The notes beneath the pieces are model-generated. The model saw only the letters and a program-made list of their open reading frames with translations. It searched no databases and was not told the origin of the DNA. A program made the translations under genes and the position numbers. Positions 1-11,649 of a stretch of DNA of 64,000 nt are shown one piece after another. Source of the DNA: Microcebus murinus (lineage: Eukaryota; Chordata; Mammalia; Primates; Cheirogaleidae); the NCBI RefSeq assembly GCF_040939455.1, contig NC_134117.1, positions 25,351,501-25,415,500 on the forward strand, read 5' to 3'. Numbering within the stretch: the first letter of the stretch is position 1; every line of letters begins with the position of its first letter.

Positions 1-896
1 GAGGAAAATAAACGTCTACTCTGCTCCCCTCCCTGGCGCTCAGGGAGGCCCCAAGCCCTTCAAAGTTAATTAAAACAGGAACTAAAATCACAGAATAGCT
101 TCCCAGCCCTTTCCCCATCTCCGCCTGGAAGGTAAGGCAGCCCCCAGCACTCCTGCTGCAGGCCTGTTCCTGGAGCTTCCCTGTGCTAAGCCTCCACTCC
201 TTCCTGGGACCAACCCTCATTCCTGGCAGGTACCTTGGCATTCTTGCAGCCACACCTGGGGGAGGGAGCTATGCCCCCCACTTCCCGCATCCAGAAGAGT
301 CATTAAAGGCCTTGTCTGGCCATTTGAAGTCCTTGATAGAGGCTGATCCACATCAGAAGCTTCCGGCCTTGCCTCCCCTCAGGACACAGCTGGCTCTCAG
401 TCCCTGCTGACCTCCCCCATGGGTCCCTTGAGCCCCCAGCTGCTCTGAGCTTTATCTGTCTTCACTGACCCCCTGGCCCAGTCCTCAGCCCCAGCTCAGC
501 ACAGTTCCGGCTGCTTCCGCCTGGACTGTATCTGCTCCCCATCAGAGGCCCCATTGGAGTCCCAGCCCTTCAGCAGCCCAGATAAAAGAGATGGATGGAG
601 GTGAGTTTGGGGGATGCCCCTCCTCACAAGCCCAGAGCTAGAGCCCTGGGTTCTGACAGGGGCTCCCTGAGGAGGATGGGGGTGGGGGTGAAGACTGCTG
701 AGTTCTTTGGAAGCCCAGTGCCTGCCCATCCCTGTCCTGTCTCAGCCCTTCCCCTCTTCCTAAGGCCCAATTCCTGAGGCCTCCTCCAGGCAGGGAGCAA
801 GATTGCAATCATCCCATTCTCCAACACACACACTTCAGCAGGAAGCTCTGCACTGGGCACCCTGCTCCCAGCCCCATGCAGATCATCTGCCCCCAA

Positions 897-1110
897 ATAG
901 TAATACCTAGTGAAACTGACATTTGTTGGGCACTTACTGTGTTCTGTTTCAGACACATTACTTATAAGATCTCTAACGCTTATCACAATCCCTATGGAGC
1001 AAGTTTTATTACTGTTTGCAGAGGAAGACATAGAAGAAGGGAGGTTAAGAAACTTGCTCAAGGTGTGCATTTAAAAAGCAGCAGAACTGCAACTCCACCC
1101 CATACTGCAA
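897..1110 (-). repeat. MIR SINE fragment
   Basis: The plus strand reads like the reverse complement of MIR: a TTGGGCACTTACTGTGTTC-type segment, then CACAATCCCTATGGAG, then GAGGTTAAGAAACTTGCTCA. Diverged, with no target duplication visible, as expected for an ancient element. Confidence 0.75.
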
Positions 1111-1618
1111 AACATCATGTCCCCTTGCCAACTAACCCTTGACCTCAAAGCCCCCAGTTCTGCTCCTAAAGACCCATCCTTACCTTCAGAGACCACTGTC
1201 CCCAGAATTTAACCCCTCTGACACCAAGGAGTTGAGCCCAAGAGAACTGTGGGGCCTTTTCCAGCCCTACTGCAGTTATCTCGGGGTGGGGGCAGGTGTG
1301 GGCAGGAAGCAATATTGTCCCAGTGTCCTCAACCCTCATCCTGGGAGACCCCATCACTTCCCTCAGGCGCTCGCTGCTTCTCACAGAGACCTTGTGTTTT
1401 CTCCCACAGACTCCAGATCTCATGTCACCAAGAGGATGGAATGACATTTGAATGTGGGGTAACTCTTGTCCCAGAACTGGACTTTCATAACTGTTCACCC
1501 TGTCCAGTCACCCAAGTGGCAGAGAAAATGCCAAAAATAAATCCAGGCCAGGAACCAGCCTGTATCTTCAGCCTATCTCCCTCCTCCCTCTTCTGCCCGA
1601 CTAGTGAGGACACAGCCA

Positions 1619-1646
1619 TAGATCTAAGATCTCAATCTTAGATCTA
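1619..1646. repeat. Perfect 12-bp inverted repeat with 4-nt loop
   Basis: Arms TAGATCTAAGAT (1619-1630) and ATCTTAGATCTA (1635-1646) are exact reverse complements around CTCA. Because TAGATCTA is itself palindromic, GATCTAAGATC also occurs as a direct repeat (1621-1631 and 1641-1651). Confidence 0.85.
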
Positions 1647-2799
1647 AGATCCCAAAGAAAAGAGGGACTGGAGGGAGGGACAGTTTTAGGGTGAAGGAAT
1701 CCAGCAAGTGAGGGCGAGAGGGAGGCGTGAGGTACTACCACTGACCAAGAATTAGGATGGCACCTGAAGACGTCTAGACTTGACTGCATCTGCAAAACAT
1801 CAGCAAAAGGAGGGCAAGAAGGAAGAAATGACTCAGAAGCACCTTTCCCAGTTCAACCCCAGAAGCCTGTGTGTTGGAGGAGTGGATATTCTGTGACATT
1901 TTCTAGGTCCATGCCCCACCCTTGTTTGAAACCCCTGGGCTGAGCTCAAACTGGAAGCTGGTAATGGCAGCTGGGTGGGCAGTGACCCAGGTGGCTGGGA
2001 CAAGGCTTCATGGGACACTGATGTTGTGAGCCCTGCCCCACCTCACCCACCACTTAGGTGAGTCACCTAAGCCAGGCCAAGCCCTAGAACCTTAGATGTC
2101 CTCCTCTGCCCCCAGCACACGTGGGAGCCACTGGAGCAGAGGGAGGGCTAGAGCATGGTAGGGGCCCAGCAGGGGGAAAGGAGGGGTGGGAGTAAAGGAG
2201 GATGACTCCCACTGAGCCAGCCTCCAGGCTCCACCCCAGGACTGGTGCATCCCTGTACCAGAGCTTTTCTCTCTGCCCACCCCCACCCCAATTCCATCCC
2301 CCCTCTGACCTCAGTAATCCCCTCAGGCCCCTTCTCCATCCCACCACCCCATCCGTCCCCAGGTGTCCTCAACCACCCTCCATTGCGGGCAGCCCACTCC
2401 CGGAGCTCCTTGCCTCCCAGACCTGGACCCTCCCAGCCTCTAAGTGCCCCCATAACTGCCCTCAGAGAAGCTATCCCCACCCCAGCCTCCCAGACCACTC
2501 ACACCCTTCCCCAGCCCACCATCCTTCCGATGTAGGGGCTCTGAGTTGCGCACAGGTGAGACTTGATCTTCGTTACCTTTTCATTACCACAGGCGCACTT
2601 ACACGGTTGTTCCCTGTGTAGAAAGAATTTAGTCATTCAGAGGGCTGAGGAAATAACCAAAATATACCCTAGGAGGTGATCGGCCCATGTCTCCAGTGTC
2701 TTTCCCTCTGCCCTCAGCTGCCTGCATACTCAGAATAGAGTTCTAGGTGACATGCACCTGAGCAGGGAATCTCCAGGGCCACCAGAGCCTAAGCTTGTC

Positions 2800-3290
2800 T
2801 GCCCCTTACATGTACATGTATAGAGTCATATGTACATGTGTTCATAATCCTCTAAATATAAACACATAATTAATATAAGTATACATGCATCCACACATAT
2901 ACATCTTAGACTAGAATGGAAGCTCCATGAGGGCAGCGACAACTTTTTCCCCATGATGTAGTGCCAGCCCCTACAATAGTGCTAGTACATAACAAAATAT
3001 GTGTAGAAAGAATGACACACAGCGGCACACATACTTGCAAATGAATATGAATACATACACATATAAAAACACATCATATATTCAATGCTCATGTCTACAC
3101 ACGCATATAACCTATGTGTATTTCCACATATATATTAATATATGTGCATTTAGATAGTCCACATACATACATATATTGTGACATACATACATGTATACAT
3201 ACTGTGCATATAACACATAACTACCATGAACATATTAGATATATATATCACATATACACAACACACACACGTGCACGTTCACATACACTA
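2800..3290. repeat. AT/CA-rich low-complexity tract with an L2 3' end
   Basis: Long degenerate ACATATAT/CACACA runs dominate. Inside it, roughly 2906-3012 resembles the plus-strand 3' end of LINE L2 (TAGAATGGAAGCTCCATGAG, then GTGCTAGTACATAACAAA). Open frames through this tract are Tyr/His/Ile-rich artefacts of the repeat. Confidence 0.7.
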
Positions 3291-3386
3291 AATGAATACA
3301 AACCCAAGCACCTTTTTACTCAGACTTTTCCAGTTAAACTGTCTCAAGGCGCCTGGCCCAGGTCTGATGCCCACTATCAGAAATAT

Positions 3387-3401
3387 CCACCAGATGGCAC
3401 T
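3387..3401 (+). promoter_or_regulatory. CTCF-like motif
   Basis: CCACCAGATGGCACT fits the CTCF core CCASYAGRKGGCR on the plus strand. Prediction from motif only. Confidence 0.45.
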
Positions 3402-4284
3402 CTTTCGCCATTCCCATTTCCTGTACTCCCAAGTGTTGCCAGAGATGTCGCCTTTTTCCGCCAAGGCACAAAATTTGCGGAGCCAGGTGTTCCCCAGGCT
3501 CCCCACCACCACCACCAGTGCGGCCAGCGTGTCCTCAGTCCCCAAAGTCTGCGATCGTGGCCCTCTCCGAATCAAGGTCATCCTCTCGGGCCTCCAGGCT
3601 TCTTTTGGAGGGACGGTCTCCCCCCTGGGGCTCCAATTCTGCCCAGTCCTCAAATCCACCCGTTACCGGCGAGCCAAGGGCCGGGTTTCTCCCGGACACC
3701 CTCTGGTCAGACCGGCACGGCTGAAGGACCCTTGGACCCTGCTTTGGAGTCTTTGTAGTAAGGAGCAGCCAGACGCAGCGGCTCCTTTCTCCAGGACAGC
3801 CCAGGGAAGGGGGCAGAGGCAGGGTCATTTGCACACACGGCCCCTTTGGCCTACTCCTCACACCTTGCCCTGATGGAGGAGAGACGGACGCCCAGCTTGG
3901 GTCAGCCAAAAGCAGGGAGGAGAATAGCCTGTCCCTGAGACCAGGAACCTTTGGCTTGGGAGGAGCTGGTCCCGATTAACCCTTCCTGCCCCGGTGGGGT
4001 CTTGACTGTGGATCTCCGCGTGGGAGCCTAAAAAACTGCGTTCGCTGGATCTTAAACAAACTACTTAAAATCCCAAAGGTGCGGGAAGTAGGATGGACTG
4101 AGCCTCCCCCGCCCTCAGGCCTGGCTACTCCGGGTTGGCTCTCCTGGAATCTCACATCTCCGGTATGAGCAACCTAGGACGAAAAACACGGGGAAGGCTT
4201 GGAAACCCGAGGGGAGGCGAAGCCGGGAGTCGCGGCAGCGGCTCAGCTTCCCCCTCCTCCTCCCCTCTCTTCCCCCGGGAGCAG

Positions 4285-4442
4285 CAGGAAATTATTTATT
4301 AAAACGCCGCCCGTACTCTCATTTATTTGCGGTGAATAATCCTCGGCATCTCAGCGCGTTTATTAAACCTTTCCCGTCCCCGCGCCCGCATTACTTTAAT
4401 AATAAATCGCGTGTCACTTTCCAGCGACGTTATTAAAGCCGG
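4285..4442. promoter_or_regulatory. Candidate conserved enhancer (TTTATTA cluster)
   Basis: Five AT-rich homeodomain-type motifs sit in an otherwise GC/CpG-rich stretch: TTTATTA at 4295, ATTTATTT at 4321, TTTATTAAA at 4359, TTTAATAATAAATC at 4395 and TTATTAAAG at 4430. CGTTTATTAAACC and CGTTATTAAAGCC are near-duplicates. TTTATTA/TTTATG-type sites are bound by posterior HOX and CDX factors (family knowledge). Near TLX1 this looks like a developmental conserved non-coding element; that role is inferred. Confidence 0.5.
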
Positions 4443-4696
4443 TCCGCTGCAGCAGAGGCGGGGCGGGGCGGGTGGGGCGGTGGGGAGCAGGGGTTCCTCC
4501 GGTTCCAGACTGTGGGGCTAGAACCAGAAGGGCGGCAGAGGGAGAAACTGAGGCTGCAAGGAGGCTGCTCCCGAACATCCTACAAAGTCTGCAAATGTGT
4601 ACAGATTCCCCAGGACCCGTGTGACCCCCTCGGGTAGCCTGGGCCTCTTGGCCGGGAGCCTCTGCTCTGCAGGTGGGCGCGGTAGGACCCACGGGC

Positions 4697-4710
4697 CCGC
4701 AGAGGGCGCC
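4697..4710 (+). promoter_or_regulatory. CTCF-like motif
   Basis: CCGCAGAGGGCGCC matches the CTCF core CCRSYAGRGGGCGC apart from one position. Motif-only prediction. Confidence 0.4.
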
Positions 4711-5842
4711 TTCGAGCTCAGCTGGGTGAAGAAAAGGCCAGGGGCTGATGCCCAGGCTGACACAGGGCCCCAAACCCACCGCTCTTTTCAGGGCCGAGCG
4801 GATTTTCCTCTGGCTCGAAGCCGCACAGCACGGCCCACACCCACACCCACACCACACCGCCACAACCCCACCCACCCCCTTGCTCCTGTTTTGGCGGTCG
4901 CCTTGGAATGTGCTCTAAGTATCCAACCCGCTCGCGCTGCTGGGGCCGCCGGCTCCAGCCAGGGTTTGCCAATAAAAACCGTGGTCTGGCTTAGGGGCCC
5001 AGCGCAAGGCGACTGTAGACGGTAGTGAGTAGCGGTGGGAGGGGCGGCCAAGCCCTGGGGTTGGGGTTTGGACCACGCCCCTCCCAAGAGGACAGGCCCC
5101 TCAATTGGGCCCCAGAGGACAAAGTCAGACGCCGAGCCAAGAGCTGTCCCTGCCGCGGTGGCGCCAGGCTCCGGGCGGAGCCCAGGAGCGTAGGAGGCCG
5201 TCGCCATCCGCACACGGCGTCTTGGCTTCACTGACTTAGGTTTTCATTCTTTCCTTCAATCATTCGGCAAACACTGGGTCTCACCAGTGTCCCGGAGCGA
5301 CGTAAAAAGAATGAGGGGAGAGATTTGGGGAGCCAAAGAATGCGGTTCTGCGAGGGACCCCAAGCCAGATAGGACAGGTCACAATTGGGACAGTCAGGAA
5401 ACAGGCTTACCATGGCCTTGGGTTCAGTCCGGAAAGAGATTCCTATGGGAGTTGGGGAAGGCCACACTGGTGGCCAAACTTCTCCCCTCCCCTATCCCAT
5501 TTATGCTTTCATTTTGGGGTCCTACCCACACATACCTGATTCCCCACCGTGCCTAGGGAGGAGACCAGAGTAAGATGAACAGAGGGGCAGGTAACTATCT
5601 GTATACCAGCCCCAAAGGAGGGCAGACTGAGAGGACACCCTCCTTCCAGCCAAATGGCTCCACTTTCTCCCCCTAGAGGGCTCATGACTTCCCTCTGTAC
5701 ATTTGGCAAGCACGTGCTTAGAGAGCAGGACCTGCGCTTCTGCAAGCCAGAGTCCTATTAGTGTGGGAGGCCTCCCAGGGATATCTGACCTTCATGTGCA
5801 CATCTGCATAAAATATCTGTGCATCTGTGTGGCTCCGTTCGT

Positions 5843-5965
5843 TTATAAATCTTTATTGGTGCTTACTGTGCCTAGTCCTGTGCTAGGCTTTGTCTAATAG
5901 AGTGGTATAAGATATGGAGCTGGCCCTGCCCGTCTTACTGCAGGGAACTAAACAGTGCTCCACTC
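5843..5965 (-). repeat. LINE L2 3'-end fragment
   Basis: TTTATTGGTGCTTACTGTGCC followed by TAGTCCTGTGCTAGGC and GAGCTGGCCCTGCCCGTC reads as the reverse complement of the L2 3' end. It supplies the candidate KAZALD1 poly(A) signal. Confidence 0.6.
5852..5857 (-). terminator. KAZALD1: Candidate KAZALD1 poly(A) signal
   Basis: AATAAA on the minus strand, about 650 nt after the KAZALD1 stop codon at 6507. It is the first canonical hexamer I see downstream on that strand, and it lies within an L2-like repeat. Confidence 0.45.
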
Positions 5966-6506
5966 CACTTTCTTGTACAAAAGACGGCAAACAGTAAGAC
6001 GACTGCAGTTAGTAAGTGCAACTAGGACTTAAAAGAGAGGGAAAACTTGCAGAAGACAGGTTAGCTAATGGTTAGGGACCAGAAAAATAGCAGGAACAGG
6101 GCCTTTGGGGAAGGGCAGTTAGAAGAGACTGGTTGAGCAGGGATGGGAGGGGGCTGCCGCAAAGAGGTGGAGGACCCCGGTGACTGTGCTCTTTGTGTCT
6201 GCCTCACCCCGCACCCCAGCCTTGGGTGTCGGAAATCTCCCAGCCAGGGCATCTCCTGCAGGGGCACCTTTGCACAGCAGCTCTCCTATTCTCTGCCTCT
6301 CTCCCTACCCTCCTTCAGCTTCTCTCTCTCCCCTACCACCCCCTTCCACCCTGGAGGCAAGTAGATCCCCTACCACCATGATCATCCCTACTAAGATCAT
6401 TAAAGCAATCCATGAAAGGACCCTGCTCCCCCTTTCTAGGTCTTTTCAAAAGCAGGGATTGAGCACCATGCCTGCTCACCCACCCCAATGAGCCCAAGCT
6501 CTGGAC

Positions 6507-8837
6507 CTAGTAGTAATCCTCAGTCTCTTCACTTTCAGCCTCCTCCTCGGGAACCAGGTTTAGTGACCGCAGCTGGGGGATGCCTGTAGAGTTCAGCTGA
6601 TCTGCAAACACACGTGGGCAAATGAGAGAGAACAGGAGAGAGAGACTGTCGGTCCCCACATATCCCGGTCTGTGGGAAGGCTGCACTTATGTGTGCAAAT
6701 ACACGAGTGGACTGTTTCTTACACACATATACAAGGACCCCTAATCCAGCACCATCCTCCCAACCCCCAGAGCTCAGGCCTCCCCCTTACCTGGCGTGAG
6801 CACTGTCAGGCTAGCAGGAGCCTCAACCTGACCCAGGGCATTGCGGGCAAGGCAGCGGTAGGTGCCCTCATCACTGGGACGCACAGCCTGGATCTGCAGC
6901 CAACCAGTCACCTCAAACCTCTGGGGTCCACCCCTAAACTGAAGCCAGACAAGGAATTAGCATGCTCCTTTTGAGGGGGGCATGGGCAGCCTGACAGAAG
7001 CCTCTGCTCCCTGTCCCTACCTGCACAGAGATGTGGGGGTCATCTCCTGGCAGCTGGATGTCCAAGCCATCCTTCCTCCACTCGATGGAGGCCATGGGGT
7101 AGGCAAACACCTCACAGCCAAAGATCACGTCCTGCCCTGTCACATTCCAAATGTCGTATGGCTGTGACACAATCTGGGGCTCTGGGGGTAGAGGTGGAAG
7201 GCCTGAGAACAGGATGGCACATCTATCCCAGCAAAGACACAATATATGAATTGCTGTGGACATGCTTGTGGCAGAACACAATATATGCTGAGGTCAACAC
7301 ACATCCCTAAACACAACATGACACACACGTACATATAAATGTGGATGCTGGCACACACAAAGGTGTGAACACAGATATGAAGATGTACATGCACATGTGT
7401 GTACACAGAGTGCCATACAGACATGATGCACAAACACACAGGCACACAAACCCACACCTTAGCTTGGCAGCCACACTGTCCCTGACTGCTCCCTTGTCCT
7501 CATTCCACCCTCCCCGTCCCTTCTCTGCCTTGCTTATAACCAACACCTCCCCCTTTCCCCATTTTCTAACCAGGCCAAGCTCCCCCAAACCTGAAGAGCA
7601 GCCCTTCCCCCTCCACCACCCTGGGAAGGTCCCTCTGGCAAAGGCAGAGAACCTGAAGCCAGACTCCGGCAGCAGGCCAGCAGGCAGGAAGCCCAGAGGA
7701 CTAAGGGAAACTGTTGGGACCCCCCCACCAGGTGTTTAAACAAAGTCCAGCCAGGCCGGACTAGAGCAGGGGCTCAGGAAGTGAAAGTTACTAAAGCCGC
7801 CAAAGAAAACTCCAGACTTGAATGGCCCTGAGCCCTCAAGGATAGAGCAAGGAAGCGCTAGAAGAGCTCCCACCTTCACTAATCCCTAAATGCAGGAGAA
7901 AGGAGAGAGGTGAGGAGACTGAGTTAATCCATTGCTTTAAGAATCTGCCCAAGCACAACCTGACTGCATCTCACAGGAACCCTGGTCTGGTTGCCTGGGA
8001 TCCAGCGGTCTGAGTAAAGTGTGGGGTCTCTTCATTCTCTCAATTTTGAGCAACCATAGACTATGTGCCTGCACCCTCGGAGGGTTTGTCTTCGCCAGCC
8101 GTTCTGGAGCTTTCCCGGCTCAGCGCACGCAACTTGCCAACAAAGCTTGGGACCCCCACCTTCGGGCAGCGGCCTCTAAGGACCAGTAGAGAAAGCAGAA
8201 TCTTGTACTGGACTCGAGGCCTCCCCCTCATTTTTTCCACTCCCCTGGCAGAGGCCAATGCTGCTGGGGGTCGGGGAGCAGTGCCTAGTGGAAGCCCAAG
8301 TGCTGGGGGTAGGGGAGCTGGGCCGTGCGTACCCGATTCGCAGGGCCCCGGGTGCGCTACAGTGAGGTTGGCATCTGGCCGAGCGCGGGCGGCCTCCTGC
8401 AGGCGGCAAATCTGGGCGTAGGTGCGGCCGTCGGACCCGCAGAGCGGGTGCTGCGAGCGGCAGGCACACAGCGGCTCCGGCACCTCTCCGCGGCTCAGGT
8501 CGCCGCCTGCGTCCAACCGGCATTCAAGCTGCTCGCCGCAGCGCCCGTAGAAGTGAGCACTGGGGTCCAGGTCGCAGAGCTGGCCCTCGAGATTGGCGCA
8601 TTCCCAGCAGCAGCCGCACGCATCGCGCACCCAGCCCGCCAGGCAGCCGTGCGGCGCGGCGCACTCTTCTGGCTGGCAGGGAGCGCAGCCCTCGCCCTCC
8701 GCAAGCAGCCGCAGCCAGCCACGCCGCAGGTAATCCGGGCCTGGGGATGGCCTTGCGCCGGTCGGGGGCGGCGTCCGCACCGCCAGCAATAGCAGTAGCA
8801 GAGGCAGCGCCAAGGCAGTTACCAGAGACTGCGGCAT
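6507..8837 (-). CDS. KAZALD1: KAZALD1, secreted IGFBP-like/Kazal/Ig-domain protein (302 aa)
   Basis: Four coding exons on the minus strand: 8837-8333, 7181-7021, 6938-6791 and 6601-6507, with GT donors and AG acceptors. The total is 909 nt including TAG. The start ATG is followed by a hydrophobic leader (residues 1 to about 27, LPLLLLLLAV), so the protein is secreted. Residues about 50-125 are a Cys-rich IGFBP-type module with CGCCWEC at 74-80. Residues about 124-166 are a Kazal module (CGSDGRTY at 133-140). Residues about 170-270 are an Ig-like C2 domain with cysteines 191 and 251 and the hallmark DEGTYRC. N-glycosylation sequons are at N157, N181 and N275, and the tail is acidic, ending EEETEDYY-like. 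Human KAZALD1 (304 aa) has the same architecture; the family is linked to bone and matrix biology and IGF binding (established). The tail-side gene neighbour matches human synteny. Confidence 0.97.
7310..7460. repeat. CA/TG-rich low-complexity sequence in KAZALD1 intron
   Basis: Interrupted ACACACA, ACATGCACATGTGTG and CACAAACACACAGG runs within the intron between the first two coding exons. No coding signal. Confidence 0.7.
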
Positions 8838-9355
8838 GGTTAGCTGGAAGCCCTGTGAGCACTCGGGGCATCAGCACGTTCGTGGCACCCTGCCAGGGAC
8901 GGAAGCCAGGTCAGGAGGTCAGAAACAATGCCTATGCTGAAAGTCCAACCTCACTGCACCTGTATCACAGCTTGATCCTAGCACTGGCCCCTCCTGCTAC
9001 CTTGGAAGTAAGACACCCAGCCCCAACAGAGGCCCAGTGACCTTATAGGAGTTATCCAGTTATGCCAGTTGGAAATTAATTGGGCTGGTTTTTTTGGGGG
9101 GGTGGGGGGCTGAGGAGTGAGGAGATGCCATAGGAAGGGGTGATAAAGCTTAGGCGAGCACGCGCACGCGCACACACACACCAGCAGTATCACGACCATA
9201 CACCACCTAACTCCAATGCTCATTGCCCTACACAGGGATGGGAATGGACTGCTCCAGAAGTAAGAAGTTGTTGATGGGGGGGATGGGAAGTCTGTGTGTG
9301 TGATGGGGGGAAGGGTGATGTCCCTCGGGTGTGGTCTGGGGCCCAGGGCGCTCAC

Positions 9356-9640
9356 CTAGTGTCCAGGACTGGGCCCTTGGGAGCAGTCGTGATTCCAGTC
9401 CGAAAAAGGTGATGGAAAGAAAGCAGAGGTGCAGTAGGCTGGGCCCGCCAGCCACCTCTGCTCCCGCCTGAGGATTTCTGAGGGCCTACAGATTTGGATT
9501 CAGAGAGCAGCTCCTCCGCCCCCTCTCCCCGCCCCTCGACGTCGCACACCCGCCTTCCCCCTAGTCCTGAGGCTGAGAAGCTGCCAATTTCGTGCAGCCT
9601 CACGGGACCTTCCCGGACCATTCCCCCCTAGCCTGGCCCA
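9356..9640 (-). other. KAZALD1: Putative KAZALD1 5' non-coding exon
   Basis: A strong minus-strand donor (CACTAG then GTGAGC, boundary at 9356) faces a good acceptor just upstream of the start codon (CCCTGGCAG, exon resuming at 8889). Together they suggest a 5'UTR exon ending at 9356; its 5' limit (about 9.6 kb) is estimated from the CpG-containing sequence and not seen directly. Confidence 0.55.
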
Positions 9641-10760
9641 AAGTCACAATGAGAGCAGAGGAGCCGTAACCAGACACCGAAGCTGGGAGAGAAGGGGGGT
9701 GTGAGGACTGGAGACGGGGAGTGGGGGTAGGGAAGTGGCTGAGAAGTGCTGGCTGAACGGCTAGGCCCTGTCCCATCTGACTTTACAGTCCCTGGGGTAG
9801 TCTCGAGCAGATGCATAACGGGGAAGTGGTAAGGGCTCTGGTGCCAAGTCATTTTACGTCGATGTCTGGGCACTCCTGGAGGGCAGGGCCAACCAACGTC
9901 GCCTCCACGCAGCCCAGGGTCGGCTTCCTGGGAGCAATTGCAGGTTTGCCCACCCAGCTTCGCCACCGGGGCGCGGACCGGAGACGGCGCTAACATCTGC
10001 CCTCCTCCTCCCTGCCCACATCCGGCAGGTGCTTCAACCCGATGATGAGCCGAGTGATTAGAGGAAGGCGACGAGCGGCCGCAGGAGAGGCGGGCGGGGC
10101 TCAGGTCGGGATTACAGGTTATGGTTGCGAAGCTGGCAGGGCTGTAGGCATTCTGTCTCTCGGCCGCCACCAGCGCCACCGTGGCACTCAGGGCTGGGGG
10201 AAGGGAGAAGAGACTTCTTGGAGGCCCGCCCGCCAAACACGGGCCGGCCAGGCCCCGCCCCGGACCGTCCCAACCGGTTTACAGAAGCCGCGCCGCAGTC
10301 AAGCTGGTAGGGGGCGGAAACAGCCAAATGCAGCCAGGGAGGAGGCGGCATTTAGTCAGGCCGGGCCCGGGCGGCCGCCCCAGCAGGGCCCACCAGGATG
10401 GCCTCCGCATGCGCACTGGAGCCCCAGAGAGCCAAGCTCGGGAGGCGGCCGGGGACTCTGCCTTCGAGGAGCGCACCAGAGCTCGGCCAAGACCTTTCAC
10501 ATAGGGGCTCCCGAGCCACGCAGATGCTATCCTTGGCCAGTGGGATTCTGACGAGATGGGCGAGGACAGGCTGCCACCCGATCTCAAACTCAAAGGAGGC
10601 ACGGGAAGCGAGCTTCACGCGAGGTCTAGCAACTGTCGCGAGAATCAGAACAGGAAATCTAGGAATTCAGAACAGGGAAAGCCCGCGGGTTTTAAACCGG
10701 AAAAAGAGTGGGCGGAGCCAGCTGTGGCCCGCAGTTGTGAGTTATCCTTTGCCCTTGTCC
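9480..10760. promoter_or_regulatory. CpG-rich promoter region of KAZALD1
   Basis: CpG-dense sequence surrounds and lies upstream of the putative first exon, strongest at 10.03-10.7 kb (GGCGGGCGGGGC, GGGCCCGGGCGGCCGCC). No clear TATA box is seen. Open frames on both strands here are composition-driven and lack recognisable domains. An additional divergent non-coding transcript cannot be excluded. Confidence 0.55.
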
Positions 10761-11174
10761 TTTAGGGCAACGGTAGTGTCGACGTAGTGCAGAAGTGAAC
10801 TGTCAGAGAACTTCAGGAAGCCCTGAAACAGGCCGGAGAGGGGGACTTGCGGAGCTGACAAATGGAACCACCCGTGGCGGCGTGGTGGTTCCTGGCCCCG
10901 ACAAAACACCAGGTGGGCGGAGATTGTTGCCTGGATACAGAGCGGAAGCAGTCCGGGATCTCTCAATGAATTGCTACGGGCTTCTAAGCCCTGGAGCCGA
11001 TTTTTCAACCGCAATCTCCGCGGTCTTAGAAACTCTTACCCTATTTTATAATAGCGGGTTGTTTGCTTTCAGTCTTTGCTCTACTCTAAGCCTCTGGTAG
11101 TAGAAATCGTGCTTAGCACACCATAGTATCTTGTAAACCTAGCCACACACCTAGCGGCACAGTATATTCTCGGC
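10761..11174. other. Intergenic, nothing recognised
   Basis: Declining CpG content and no repeat that I recognise. The plus-strand frame at 10795-11100 shows no domain and no splice support. Confidence 0.5.
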
Positions 11175-11189
11175 AAATTTTTGTGGATT

Positions 11190-11521
<332 letters not shown>

Positions 11522-11602
11522 TTTTTTTGTGGATTATATGTGAAAAACTTTGAGTGTTTAACCTAGATTTTTCAGCGGATGGAGTCTAGATAGACAGGGA
11601 AT

Positions 11603-11618
11603 GAGCGCCCTCTGGTGG
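11603..11618 (-). promoter_or_regulatory. CTCF-like motif
   Basis: The minus strand reads CCACCAGAGGGCGCTC, an essentially perfect CTCF core. Motif-only prediction. Confidence 0.55.
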
Positions 11619-11649
11619 GGTTGTGGTTGGTGACGAGACTATAATCATG

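Larger units (their letters stand above)
1..2790. other. Non-coding left flank
   Basis: No reading frame here resembles a known protein, and no exon with matching splice sites was found. The sequence is moderately GC-rich and unique-looking apart from a MIR copy (897-1110) and a short perfect hairpin (1619-1646). Open frames around 2.2-2.6 kb follow CCT/CCC-rich composition and look like chance. By synteny with human 10q24 this is the KAZALD1 3' side, facing TLX1; no TLX1 exon is present. Confidence 0.6.
3300..5230. other. GC-rich non-coding tract
   Basis: Base composition rises sharply after the AT/CA tract and CpG becomes frequent, most clearly around 3.6-3.7, 4.2-4.5 and 5.1-5.2 kb. Long frames exist on both strands but none has a recognisable domain or family similarity. 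The tract contains the homeodomain-motif cluster at 4285-4442. It may be a distal CpG-rich regulatory region or an unannotated transcript promoter. Confidence 0.45.

Noticed and set aside
2084..2621. Frames on both strands near 2.2-2.5 kb
   Set aside because: Pro/Ser-rich and Gly/Trp-rich mirror translations of a CCC/TCC-rich stretch; composition artefact.
3114..3873. Long overlapping plus-strand frames
   Set aside because: They run from an ACATATAT/CACACA tract into GC-rich DNA, with no domain, no splice support and equally long frames on the opposite strand.
1..6500. TLX1 or TLX1NB exon at the left edge
   Set aside because: Expected by synteny to be further left; no homeobox or other recognisable exon is present.
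8176..8877. Other-frame ORFs over KAZALD1
   Set aside because: Shadows of the GC-rich KAZALD1 coding exon; the real frame is fixed by conserved cysteines and splice sites.
10042..10551. 169-aa plus-strand frame in a CpG island
   Set aside because: Arg/Gly/Pro-rich translation of CpG sequence; several frames are open on both strands and none has similarity.
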